From the NCBI GenBank assembly GCA_023846275.1, contig CM043875.1, forward strand, positions 25,896,851-25,960,850: a stretch of 64,000 bases of DNA, in the 5' to 3' direction. A model generated the notes under the pieces. That model made no database searches and had not been told where the DNA came from. It was given only the letters and a program-made list of their open reading frames with translations. The stretch is from Vanilla planifolia. Lineage: Eukaryota; Streptophyta; Magnoliopsida; Asparagales; Orchidaceae. How positions within the stretch are numbered: the stretch's first letter is position 1; every line of letters begins with the position of its first letter. The position numbers and the translations under genes are program-made. Shown in pieces: positions 1 through 13,700 of this stretch.

Positions 1-1743
1 TAGAGGAGGAAACTTTTTTAATATAACTAATCATGTACTTTTTTAGTGGATGTCATGCTCTTTTAACAAATATGGTAATATTTTTTGTGCTAATTTTATT
101 AATTAGGTAGTTTATCATGTCAAATCACGCTAAGTAATTGGGATTAATTTTTTTGTCTGAGACAAGATTTTGAGGGATTGTGACATGAAAAGAAATATTA
201 GTCACCTTGATGTTATTTTCTACTACTCTAGACATCTACAAGATGGAGACACTCCCTAGTTTTGAAGTTGCAAGTTAGAATCCAAAGGGGATGGCTAAAT
301 GTTAAGTGATCCTCTCAATAATATGAGAGTAGAAGTAACTAATTATTAAATGAGAAGTGAAAAGGAAAAAAGAATCCAAAAGGCATGGCTAACAAAACCA
401 TGATGGTTAGGGGATTTCTCTAGGCAGTTTATGTGTAACCTTCCAAGGAAATATTGTGAAACTTAAAGTCATCATTGGCTTTATCTTTGTTTGTGAAGTG
501 ATGCCATCTCTTTCATCGAGTGGAATCATCAAGCATTGGCTTAGTGTTGAGGATGTTAGTCCGATTGGAGGAAAACCAAGTTGGCATGACTTGTTCAAAT
601 TGGGTTACATTTGTTGTAACCTCTTAAGGTGTACTTATTGTTTAGACCATTAATTCTTCTTAGGATTGTCAAGAGTGAGGGCCCTTTTTGGAAAGAAATC
701 AGGACTCATTTCTACTTTTTATTTCTTATGTATATAAATTATTAAGATAGACTAGTTGTGACACTATCTCTTAGACCAATAGTACCTCTCTTGAAAACCC
801 AATTGTGCGAGAGTCGTAAAGATGAGTGCATCTCTCCGCTTGAATGCATCATTCAAGAAGTGTTCTATAGGTAAAAAAGTTCATAAACCCTTTGTGTTCT
901 TTCATACTTGTTTTTTCTTATGTTAAGGCCTATTGTCCATAGGATCATGGGGACAACGCAAATCAACTTCACAATTGTTGTGTAGCTCACTAAAATTTGT
1001 TCTAGTCAATACTCTATTTAAGATTCCTAATTGGTTACCTATGCTTAGAGGTATGCCCGATGATATCAAGTGCAAATTGATATGGTCATGGCAGAAGTGT
1101 CTGAGTTAGATGATCAAATGAGAATATAGGGGACTTGTTATTCAATATACTTTTGCAAAAAGAATCTTTAAGCTCATCATAACTTGTGATAATCTGTTAC
1201 TTTTAGTTTCGTTAAAATAAATTTTAACTCTATTGTCATATGTTTATTTGAGTACCACTTTCAAGTGTGACTTGAAATGGATGCTGATGATCAAATTAGA
1301 AAGGCTTCTATCTAAATACAATAATCGTCTTGAATCTGCTGATGAGATTGGCCGAATCAATCATTGAAGCAATCGTTACTTTCAAATTTATGATTGAAGG
1401 AATTGTTACTTTCAAGTTTCTTTAAATTAAAAAAATAAGTAGCCACAACTTCCAACTCTTTATGACAAAAACTATTTCTCTTATTTTTATCTATGTTGGA
1501 AAATTTCCTTCAATCTTCATATATTGTTCATCTTGATTTGGCGTTCTTATATTTTACTATCATTGCTTATTTTAGCATGCTTTATACTTGGAATCAAGTT
1601 ATTCTTAGTATATCATTGATTTTGAACTTCTCTTAATTGAGCTTACTTTGGATAGTTAGTTATTAGAGAATTTTAAATCTACGTAAGTCTTTAGCTTTCA
1701 TTATTGATATGGTGCTATGATTTCTTCAATTCTTATTTACTAG
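1..1743 (+). other. intron DNA upstream of the first visible WD-40 exon
   Basis: No exon with clear splice sites and family similarity was found here. It is interpreted as part of an intron of the F-box/WD-40 gene, because the first recognisable exon at 1744 starts in mid-codon after a TAG acceptor. A 30-bp sequence is duplicated head to tail at 1363-1422 (ATTGAAG...GTTACTTTCAA). Short open frames here are not supported as genes. Confidence 0.5.
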
Positions 1744-1798
1744 GATTAGCTTGTGCCGTATGAAGCGTGGACTCATTCTTTCAGGAGCTGAGGACAAG
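1744..1798 (+). CDS. F-box/WD-40 gene, visible exon A
   Basis: This 55-nt exon encodes one completing base plus 18 codons ending LILSGAEDK. It follows a TTTACTAG acceptor and ends AAG|GTGCTA. The ending flows in phase 0 into VMRLWS of the next exon, which together make a typical WD-repeat strand pair. Confidence 0.8.
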
Positions 1799-4700
1799 GT
1801 GCTAAACTTTTATTTATTCACACCTCATCTTTTTTGCCACTAGCGTATATCGTTGGAGATGCAAATTCCTAAAAATATTGATATAAACATTGTTTTCAAT
1901 CCATCCATTTATTTACAGTGATGCTCTTACAGCTAAACTGTAGATAATTTTTGTTAGATTTACCAATTGAACAATTGTGTTGTTCAATTTATTAAAACAT
2001 TGTCCCGTATGCTATGACCTTAAATGGTGATACTCTTAACCAAAAACTGCTTTTTTTTCTAAGACCTATTGAAATTGTTCATATTGTGATGGTATTTTTT
2101 ATGGCTTTTTTTAACATAGTTGCTAGTACATCTTTACATTCATGAATAACCAATGTATCTATTTATATTGAGTTCTTTGGTTCTGAAGGTTCAAAGAATT
2201 GATCAAAGCTGTCCTGAATCACCCATTTGAGTTGTTTATGGCTATCCTTCTCCCAGCAGCTTTGTGCCACACTTCAGGCCATTATCTCTATATGTGTGTG
2301 TTTTGTAGGTGTCTATATCTATTTACTCACGTTCTTGATTCACCAGAATAAACCTGAATAATTAAGATTCCTTTGTTCCTCCAGTTTCACCATTCACTGT
2401 ATATCTTCCATTGAACGTAATTTCAGATAGCTTTTTTGAGCATCAGTCAATTCATTCATCCTTGTTTTTTATCCAAAACCTCATCTTCTATTAATAAGAT
2501 AGCACATTTAGCCGTGGTCTGTTGATGAACTAGAAGGCTTTGATAGAATCTTCTGTCGGAACATGTAATAAATGAATCTTTTGTTAGCATCTTTGTACCA
2601 TTTCTGTGCCAATCTTTGGGCTTTTGTGCCATTGGGACTTCGGTTAACAAAAGAGGCACTATATGTTGGGACTACCACATCGTGCTAATTTCATAACCTT
2701 ATTTGGGAATGCCAATTGATTCTTTCATACGTGTTTATGCTTGTAGAGACCACCTCCATGGTCATTCCCCAAACATTAAGTTTCCTTTAAATCTTTCATG
2801 TTGAAAATGAAAAATAATTTTTTTCTTTTATTTCTGTAACACTTGTCTGTAAATAGTGTGGAATTGAAAGCCCAATAGGCATCTACACAAATTTCTAAAT
2901 TGAGAGGATAATATTTTGAAGATATGTGAGTTAATTCTTACCATACTCTCGCACTCCTTTACTGATGATTTTAGCTTTTGTTGCACTTTTAGATTTTTTC
3001 CGTATTTATTTAGGCTACTGTTTATGTTATACTAATATCTGAAGCTTTAAGTAGCTTGATTGGTTTCTAGTTCTTGCTGGTGACAATTTTGCTTATTTAT
3101 TTGGAAAGGAAATCTTCCCCTTGCTTGTGCAGGTCATGCGTTTGTGGTCTGCAGAGAGCTTTAAATGTTTGAACGAGTACCACAATCTCAGCAAGAATTC
3201 CTTAGTTGACTTTGACTTTGATGAAAACAAGGTACTGAAGTATCTTATTTGCATTCTATTTAATATATACATGCAATATAACAATCAGAAAACAGGTATC
3301 AATTGGTCTCCAGTAGAATGTTAATAATGAAACTTATTGGATGACATGTACTTTTTGTAAGTCAATGTTAGCCTTCAAGTAGAATATTTTAAATGACTGC
3401 CCTTTCTTTTACTAAAAAGAATTGCAATGGCCAAGCTTTACCTAGGAAGGGCATAATGGATAAGTTAGAGAGTTGAACTCAAGAAACTCTGTGTGAAATT
3501 TACTATATGAATCTTGATAGCTCATTTACATCCCCTCTATCGGATCATTACTAGCATAGGCTGTGCTCTTGGCTATTGGTCTCAACCTTTGTCAAAATAA
3601 CATTGGTTCTGTTTCTGAAAGCACAGCTGTTCCAACAAAATCCTATGCTTTTCAATTTATCATAATGCAGGTTCAAATTCTAATGCAGTCTTTTGTCTAG
3701 ATTGTAGGCCTTACTAAGTCTCAAATATGCATCTGGACACTCAAATCAGGAAAGGGCATCTTTTGCTCTCGCCAAGGCATTTTTTCTCAGGGCATATGCA
3801 TGCGGTAACTATCCAGTTTATTATGCAGGAAACCCTTTTTATAGCTGACAACCTTTTTGTTTCAGTATGTGCATATCATTGACAACTCCTTGATTGTTTT
3901 TCTATTTAGAAATGCAGTCATTTATGCTGTTAAGTATCATTATACTTAGGACTAATATGTTTTTTGATTGTGTTCTATTTCTGTTGGGATTTCTACTTTT
4001 TGGATAGTTTACAATTCTTTTAAACAGATCAAACAAATTGAGGGTTATGTCCAAATCTGTACCTTGCGCCTCCTCTACATGAGATACAACTACCTGGCAA
4101 TAGATCAAAAGTTCTTTGCATGTAATTTTTTTTTAATTGTGAAATCACCTATCCTTGTTCCTTTTCCACTATTCCATTATGCACCTTAGATGCTTAGCCA
4201 AAAAGATATATGCAATTGGATTTTTCAGGTGAGGTCCAATTGTGCTGCCTCATGTATTGGCTTTCAAATTGAGTTATCCACGTTGAAAGCTTAGACACTT
4301 CTCAGTGGCAAGATTAGGTATTAAACAAGAAATGTTTGAACTGTATGCCATATCTTCATTTATATGGATGATGTTTGCCATTGGCACAAGTCTCACAATT
4401 ATTTAACTCATCAATCAAGAAACCTTCGATGTCATTTGTCCAAGGAAAGTCAACCAAACCATAGAAATCATTCAGAACAATTTTTTGTAGGGTGGTTGCC
4501 AATTGAGGGTGCTGGATTTTAGCTTTAGTACTTTAATTTGAGTAGTTGCTATTAAAGATCTTGCTCATGTAGAACCAGTCCACTTGATGGGATACCATTT
4601 TGCTTACTGTGGGTCAAATGGCATCATCTACTTATGGAGAATGTGTGTTTGCATGGTAGTTCTTGGAGGGTTGATGTTGGAATGATGTTGCCAAACCCAA

Positions 4701-7700
4701 TTCCCAAGGTTTGTCATTGTAGGCATAATGAGCGAATCCTAGTTTTTTGGATCTATAAACCTTGAGAAGCCTCATTATCAACAATAGCTTGCACCTTTTG
4801 AGGTACCTTAGAACACTATGGATGAATGTGGCATTATGAGGCCATGGTTTTATCAATTGGGACTACAAAATGCTCATAATATATCACAAAGATGGCTCTA
4901 AATTAGTTCACTTTACTTCAATTTGATACAAATTTTTATTTGATTTAAATATTGTTTGATTAAGAAATCTATTTCTGCTTGACTAAATCCAATGCATTTT
5001 GTGATTCATGTGTTTTGCTTGGACCTTAAATCTTTAAGTAAATATTGAAGTATTAAATGATAAAAGTAAGGAATGTAGGGTTGTTCTAGGTTACTCAATT
5101 TAATTTTGTTACTATTCACAATGGCTAGGATATAACTAAACAAATTAAAAACTTTCTACTTAAGACCTGAACTAGTTAGGCACAAAAGGATTTATTAATA
5201 TGTAAATTTGCACTAGTCTAAATATTATTATATGTGAAACAATAGTTTAAGCAATAGAATTATCTACAATAAATTTTATTCCATGAATTTATTAGAATCT
5301 ATAGCAACAAAAGTCATTAATATCACATGATTCTAGTGTTTCACATTAGAAAATATAGAGCATAAACAAGAAATATACAATAAGAAATTCTTTAATAAAG
5401 AAGAGATGATATATGTTGGGCTTTATGGCATAACAAAGATTAACTTTTAAGGTAGAATTTGACTAATCTAATCTCATAATTCATGGAGTTATTTAGGATT
5501 CTAAATATAATTCCTTCTAAAAATTGATAATACTCTTAATAGTCTCTCTTAAGCTAGAGAGCAATATGAATCATTCTAAGCTTGTTCCATAGCCTTCAAA
5601 TGTTCATTTCAATAACTAGGTTAGATTGTCACTTTTTTTACAATTGTAGGAAGATTGAATAATTTGTTGGCTTCCTTCTTAATTTTTGTTTTGATGTAAT
5701 TTCTATTAATCCTTATTGTTTATTTCTATCAAGCTGAATGAAATTATAAAAATATTTATGATAGATTTATTGTCACCATATAGACTCATTGTTTCATTCT
5801 TTGAAACATTCAATTTCATTTATCTTTCTAACCATATCAACTCACAAATGTTTTAGGTAATGGGTTAATATTTACCTTCTACATTAGTTCTACCCATTAA
5901 TTGTTTATATTTTATTTAATGGAGTGGGTTGTTTTGTTACAAAGGACAACCTGATTGGGTCACTTCTTATCTCCTTGTAGCCAACCTTCGTCAACATGGA
6001 TTTTCCCATTCCCAATTTGGTGGTTGGGCTCCTTTTGGATCATGGGGGTTGAGGTTATGTTATGTTGAGGCTTCATTTTGACAATATTGTAGGGTGCCTC
6101 ATCTTGGGATGAGTTGTACCGCCTGGCCCTTGTGACCAACTCATTTGGAGACATTTTGAATTTTGCATGGCTTTTAATTCCTCCTTGTAACATGACTTGG
6201 GTTGATAGACACTATGGGTGCTTAAGCTTAGTGGTTTTGTGTTCTTTTGAGAATCTAGGCTTTTCTTTGGAGGCTTTGTCTTGGTGCATTTCTAATGTTA
6301 ACTTGGCTTGATTCACCTAGGATTGGTCATTCCTCTGCTTGCCTTTAGGCCTACCATATGGTTGAATCTGTAGATCATGTTCTACTTCACTATTCTTAGA
6401 CAAAATTGCTCTTTATTTTTCTCTTTGCCAATTGACTTGGTCCTCATTTCAATCCTTTCATTGGCTCCTGATTTACTTGGAGGAGAAAGCCTTTGTGGAT
6501 CGAGGCGATGTCGATGCCATTTATGGCTACTACCCTCTACCACCTTTGGTAGAACTAGAATGGTATGACCCATGCTTGGCCTTAGCACATTTGATATGGT
6601 CAATGTCATTGTTTAGAGCTTGTCAAATAGTAATCCTTGAAAATAGGACCTTTGGAAGCTTTTGAGCTTCTGGCTCCTTTCAATTCCCTTTTTGGTGGCT
6701 TCCTCCCACTCTTGGTCAAATCAATGTTAATTGTGATGGCACTACTTCCCCATCTGGTCATGTTGGTACTGGGATTGTCATCCACTACACTTCTAGGGAT
6801 TTCATTCTTGCTTGCAGTTGGGAAGTCTTTTGGACTACTCCTTTGGTGATAGAGTGTGTGTTCTGCAAGGCTATTTCTCTTGTTATCTCTTTCTTGTCAT
6901 GCTTCTCTCATGTTTTTTTTAAGATTCTTTTGTTATCTAGAGCATCAATGGCTACTTGTTTAGCCTTGATTAATGCAAGTCTTTCTTTCCTATGTTCATA
7001 ACCATACCTTTAGATTTACTCATGTTTGGACTACTCCATTGGTTGATAGAGGAGTGTGCGTTCTGCAAGGTTATTTCTCTTGTTGTCTCTTTCTTGCCTT
7101 GCTTCTCCCATCTTTGTTTCAAGATTCTTTTGTTGTTTAGAGCATTAATGGCTATTTCTCTGGTCTTGATTAATGCAAGTTTTTCTTTCCTATGTTCATA
7201 GCCATATCTTTAGATTTACTCATGTTTGGTCAACTAAGTCCCCAATTTTGCTTTTACAAGTGATTATGTATGGTTTAGGGGTTTGCTCCTTTCCATTGAT
7301 TTCTCTTACAACTTGGTGTAGGATACTATATATGATCTACCTTGATTTAGTAATAAAATAGGTTACAGTCTCTCTTTAGAAAAAAAAAGGTATTGTTAAA
7401 GTAATCGATTATTGATTTGTTGTCTTCCATAAATCCATCTTAATCTGGTTCTACAAAGGTTGTATTTCACTGTGATTAGGTTTTTGAAACAATATTATTT
7501 TTTATTAGAGATGTTTTTTTCATTAACAACCACCAAGTGTTGTTATGTGGTAGAGCACATAAAATGGTTTAACATGTTAACACTAGATGGAATGTGAAGT
7601 CTGGGTAGAGAAACATCTCGACTGTTGTATGAGAGTCATTTGTACATTTGGTTATCCAAGTGTGGGTCATTTTTAGTGATATTCTATTTCTAGCTTCTTT

Positions 7701-10700
7701 TATAAGCATTACTAGCCGATCTACATTCAAGAGACCTTGTTTACTTTTATACTTGAGAATATATTTTCTTAGAGGTCTGCCAAAAACTTTTTGCTTCTTA
7801 TTATGTCGATGCCAAGATAACATTTAAAGAGACTGAGATCTTTTACTATCAATTCAATTGAACTTGAGCCTCTTAGTCTTTTGTTTATCATTACTAGTTA
7901 TTATTATATCATTTAAAAATACTGTCAAACCTTATAGTTTTTCATTCTTAGCTTTTATTTTAATAAATTTAGTATGATCCATTTATCTTCATTGGTATAC
8001 AAGTTTTTATCATAGGATTAGTTTTGCTAAAAACACTCATTGATAATTTATAACCATAGATTTCATTTGCTTGCACACTTTACCAGATATACCATTAGTT
8101 TTGAGAGAAATCTTCATTTACACACTTCATGTTTTATCTTATATTCTAGAAAGTATTTGCAAAATCTATTTGACATAGGCTCTATTCTTGATTGTTGGCA
8201 AGAGATAGGAATATTATGGGCATAAATTTTAAATGCATAAACTACCAATTGTGTCTTAAATCTCTCATTCAATCCTACCATTATCATAGAAACTTGCTTA
8301 TATCTTATCTCTGCAATATCGTAAGCTCCATTGTCAATTAGTGTCTTCATTTCTTGTTCAATAATATTTTCCATTTTTAATTTTTTAGTACAATTTGATT
8401 GTCTTTTAGAATCCCCATATTTTCTATCATTATAGTTAAGGCTTCATAGATGGGGGACAATTTAGAATTAGTCAAGTGATAAAAAATTTGTTGTTTTATA
8501 TAAGGCCTTGTTCCTTTCCTCTTAGCAATTGGAAAGGGGAACTATTTTAGATTTTGTTTATTGCACTTTGTCATTGAATCTCTTGAGAATGTGTTAAAAT
8601 AGTTAGAAAATTTTCTTTATTTTTGTTGCATTTTTGATAATGCCAATTGCTATAATGTATAAGTAATGAGAGTTGTCTCTTTAGCCTTGTCTCTAGAGCT
8701 ACAAATGCTGCTTAAAGACGAGTCTTTCAAAACTTTCTTAAAGAGATGATAGTAACAAGGCGAAGGCAATCTAATGATTTGCTCTTATGAGTTCTCTATC
8801 TTGTTGATGTTGAGAAGAAGTCAATTCTACAATGTGTTACTCTATATACTTCATTTCTTAGGATCTCTTATTTATATCTTGGATCTAAGCATGATTATTT
8901 AAAATATCTACTGCACCATTAAATACAAGAGATGGTCCTCAATAATTTCTACATATGCCAATCATTGCCAAAGTCCAATTTGATAAAGCTTGTGGGTGTT
9001 AAGTATATCGTGTTCAAGTTTTTGAAAATCATGCATTGGATGGATGCCTAAGCATTGAGAAGGATGCTTTCAAAGGCAAAAGGCCATGGGGAGAGAGAGC
9101 ATCTGTGATCCATGGATCTCTAATCAAGAACTGTGTCCAAGTTTTGTGGTTAGTTTGCACTTTTTCGACTTCTCGAACTTAGTGAATCGAAACATTACAA
9201 TGGCTAAAGGAAAATCAAAAGAGAAACTGTGTCTAGTGGCGAGCAAGAGCAAAAAAGGGACAAAAGAATTATGCTACTTTTTCATTCGATTGATTAGATG
9301 ATGAAAAAGCCCAACAATAGCAGTTGCTTGTGTTGAGTTAGTGCACACAGATGATTTGTACAAAGTCAACAACCGTTTTAAGGCACATGTTCATAGCATT
9401 GATGGGGTGGAGACTACGTTCACAATTGATAGGGGGTGAGACTATATTAGCAAGATAGAAAGAGGAATCATGAAAGAATGGAGATGAAAAAGTCAAGAGT
9501 TCTTTGATAGTTTTTTCAATAGCAACAAAAGAAAACGTTGTGCTCAGAGCTGCTTCTTGCACAACTATGGTTAGTGATTCAATCAAAGCAGGCGAGACTT
9601 TGTGAATAGTATAGGATTGAAGGACTGAAAAGAGACCATATTGTTTGACTTTCTCTTTGGATTAGGTGGGCAGGATATTGAAGATTGAATGACTTTGAAC
9701 AGTCTTAGAAATCAAATATCAAAGCGCTTCTGCCGAAAAGCGATTTGTCTGGACTTGTGCTCCTACAGCATCAAACAAGACTAATTAACAATATATGCAA
9801 TATGCATAACAACACAAAGCTTATATCATCTGACATTATGACAGAATTAATACATCATAGAATTTCAAAACATATGAAATTGACCCAAACTTTATGAAAA
9901 ACCTGATTATGGCTTCCTTTTGTTGGTTATGTAGTTTTGGCATCATGGTGGTATTGGTTGGGATGGTTACCATTCTTCTTAATTCTGATTTGATATTCTT
10001 TCTTCTCCATAGTGAAATGAAGAGGGGTTAGGGACCCCTCCCTTATGGGGAACTTGAGGGCCCCCATTTGGTCTGGGACTGCTTCTAGGGCAATCATATG
10101 TTCACTCATTTTTTCATAAGCTCCTTGAGTGATCCTCTACCAACACAATGTCTTATATTTTTTTTGATCTCCTATAAGGACCCTTTCGTAATGATGTTTT
10201 CTAACTCAATCTAAAAGGCAATGTCTTATATTTTTTTGATCTCCTATAAGGACCCCTTCCTAATGATGTGTTGTAACTCAATCTAGAAGGCAATACACTC
10301 TAGCATCTTAGTATAAAGAAGGGAACTTAACTTTCACTAAATATAGCAGCTTTGTATTTAAAAAAACATTGTATTCATGTCTTGGGAATTAATAATCATG
10401 AAAAATAAAAAATATTATTTATTATTCAAAAGATAAATTTTATAATTATGAAATCTGAACTTAATGTAGGCTTAAATTGAGAATAGCATGATACTAAATA
10501 AAATAAACTCAAAAAATGACAAAAAAAAACTTTAATAACATTATAGAAGTTTCACATGTTCCAAAATGATAAACTAGTGTTGATGTTTTTGTACAATGAT
10601 CCACCAATTAAACATATTGGAGCTAGCAAAGCCAATAAGTAGATTAAATCTGCTGTGAAAGCATAAATGCAATGCATTATGTCATGAATATGTATAATAA

Positions 10701-13700
10701 GGCCAAGAATGTATTGAATATTGATTAAAGAATATTTACATGATTACATAATCAGAGTTCACAATATGCTGTCAAGATCAAACGAACATCAACACCACAT
10801 AATAGTGTACTATTATAAGTACTAAAGCACGAAAATGAACATGTAACTTTGTGTATAATGATCATAGAAAATAGAAATCAAAATGGGCAATCATAATAAA
10901 TCACATACATATTATAATCAGTTATCATCATTCCACCAATTCATAATATCACTTGTGTTGATATATCATGGTTATCTTAAAGCTAAAGAAATGTTTATTT
11001 AATTTGAATTATAAAAGTTCATCATGTTGGGCTAAATGATTTGACTTATCAATCTCATATTCATCAATGCATATGTATCAATACGTTCCATAAATATATA
11101 ACTAAAGAACTATGATAAAAACATGATACCAATGTTCCTCTTGAGTCTAGATACAATTGACTAACCAATATGCAACAATACATGTTATCAATTGATAACA
11201 TATATGAAACACAAAACATGTACCATAAAAAGAATGCAAATTAAAAAGTCAAGTGAAGCATTGATAATACACTTGAAAAGAAAACATAACACAATATGCT
11301 CACAAGTTATATAATGCAACCCAAGTATCGAAACACTTATGTAATACATATAACAAATGATCAAAGACATTGTTAATTACAAAGTAGCCCTATTTCTACC
11401 CTAATTCAATATGCAAGCACAATTTATCAATGTTCAATTATAGTTGCCATTAAATGTCACATACCCAAACTATGCTATAATAACATAAGGATAATACTAG
11501 TAAGAAAAACTAAATCCTACAAATCACAACTTGTTTATGGGTGACTTTTGCATGAACCAAGGCATTAAGAGAAACTATTATAAATAATGCTGAATGAATA
11601 ATTATGATGGAAGTGTATAGGGAATAGTGGCGATGGTGAGTGCGTGGATGGATTGTGTGGTATTGAGTTGGGTAGTAGTTGGTCGAGTTCACAATGGATT
11701 TGTAGTGGAACTGTTAAGGTCCAAAGACAACAAACTTTGGGAGACGACTAGAGCACAAGGTGCAAACTTGCTATTGGATATGGGGAAAAGGGTTGACGAT
11801 CCCTTCCAGTAGTAGTGCTAATGAGGTGGTTGTGCTAAGGGTAGTTTTGAGAATGGCGTGGTGGCTTCAATGTTGGTTAGAACATGATGCGAGAGTAGTT
11901 AGGAAGAGGATGTGAATAGGGCTTGTGGCACTATTCCCAACGATGAAGGTGACATGGGGAGGAGGATGCTAAGGTAAGGATGTGGCGATGCAGGATGTGT
12001 GGCTAGCTGTCGGATAGTCATGGTGGTGATGGATTGAAAGGAGGCTAGAGGAGGTTTTGGATGGTGGAGTTACGGCGATGCGCCATGGCGATGGTGGTGC
12101 AGATAAATAGGTTAGATTGCAATTGGAGTAGGAAGAAGTCTAACCTTTGTCTTCATGGTGGATTTCTTTTATGCTTGCATGTATTGCATGGAGATTTTAG
12201 ATGTTCTCAAATTGACGACTAATCAAAAGCTCTCCCTCGTTCACATAATAATAATTTAAATAGGTTATAATGGAGCCCCTAAGTAGAACTTTAATTTTTC
12301 AAAAATACCCCATAAACACAAAACTAATAAAATAATAAGAAAATAAAAGAAAAATTGTATGGGAATGCATGCAAAGGACAAAATAAGAAACATTTTTGGA
12401 TCTCATATCAAACAAATTCAATAATTTACCATATTTTTTTACCCCTTTCGACTGGTGTTTGAGATTTTGTTTACGGTGGTGACAAACTTCGGCCTTTTGA
12501 ATCATAGACACTTTTGGTTTCTCTTGTTGTGCTTCATCAACTCGTCTCACTAGGAAAAACTTTTCTTCATAGAGTTGAATTCCATTTAATCCTTTAATAG
12601 GTATAATGGTAATCTCTTCGTGTGTTCCACAGTTAATCAAGTGTTATCTGATGGTGGCTGATCTTTTCAGTGAACTAAAAAATTATGCAAAACATTAGAA
12701 TTAAAGATATATCAATAAATATATTATCATCAACAAATAGCCTAATATAATAAGGTTGTAGAGGCAAGTCATCATTGAGTTACTTATGTAAGAGTTATTT
12801 TGCAAATTTTTCATCATATAAATCACCCTTATATGGTAATAAATCATCAATATTATTGATGTTGCTTAGAAATATGTTGGGTTATTATAAAAATAAATAA
12901 GTTTGTTGGGAGACAATTTTAGAATATAAGCATTGTGATTCAAATTTTTGATAATTTTAAATTAACTACATGATTTTGCATGTAACTTTTTATATTTGAT
13001 GTTGGCAAATCTCACAAGACAAATACTTACCAATAAATAGTTTCTCTTATTAAATTCTTTCAAAGTATTATTTTTATCAATGATTTTAACATATTTTGAG
13101 TTATTAACTTTAATCTATTTTCTTACTTTTTCATACAAAATTTAAAAATATATAGTAAATAAAAATGCATAATCATAGTAAATATTAGTAATGCTTGCCA
13201 AAACAATAAGTCTCTTAAGATTTTGACCATAGACCATTTTAAAAGATGATAGGTTTTTGAGACGGAGCTATTTTTAGGGGCAATTTTGAATTTTTAATAC
13301 TCTTTCCAATTAAGTTTCTCAGCATCTTATTGTTTATCATGGATTGATTATCTATCTTGGAGGCAAAATATAGTCAAAATTTTAATTTTGCCCTAAATAA
13401 CTTCTATAAAGTCTTCTAGAAGTATAAATATCATATCTTTATCTAATATTATGGTCTTGGACCACCCATGTAGTCTAATAATTTTCTTGAAAAATAGCTT
13501 AGTAATGTGGGATGCATCATTGGTCTTCTAACATAATATAGAGTGTCATTTTGGAAAACTCATGTTCTAGTTCGAAGATACTATCTCTATGTTGAGCAAT
13601 ATGTGCTTGTCTTAGATCATAATCTATTAATAAATCTTTCTAAGGTCTATTTAGAATTAGTGAAGACATATTTATTAGATATTTGCTTAGTGATCTTTGC

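Noticed and set aside
456-653. Possible upstream exon or gene near the left edge
   Set aside because: The 65-codon frame has no F-box or WD-40 similarity and no convincing splice junctions linking it to exon A.
12299-12640. 113-codon minus-strand open frame
   Set aside because: Lies largely within the diverged LTR of the intronic gypsy element; no gag or other domain.
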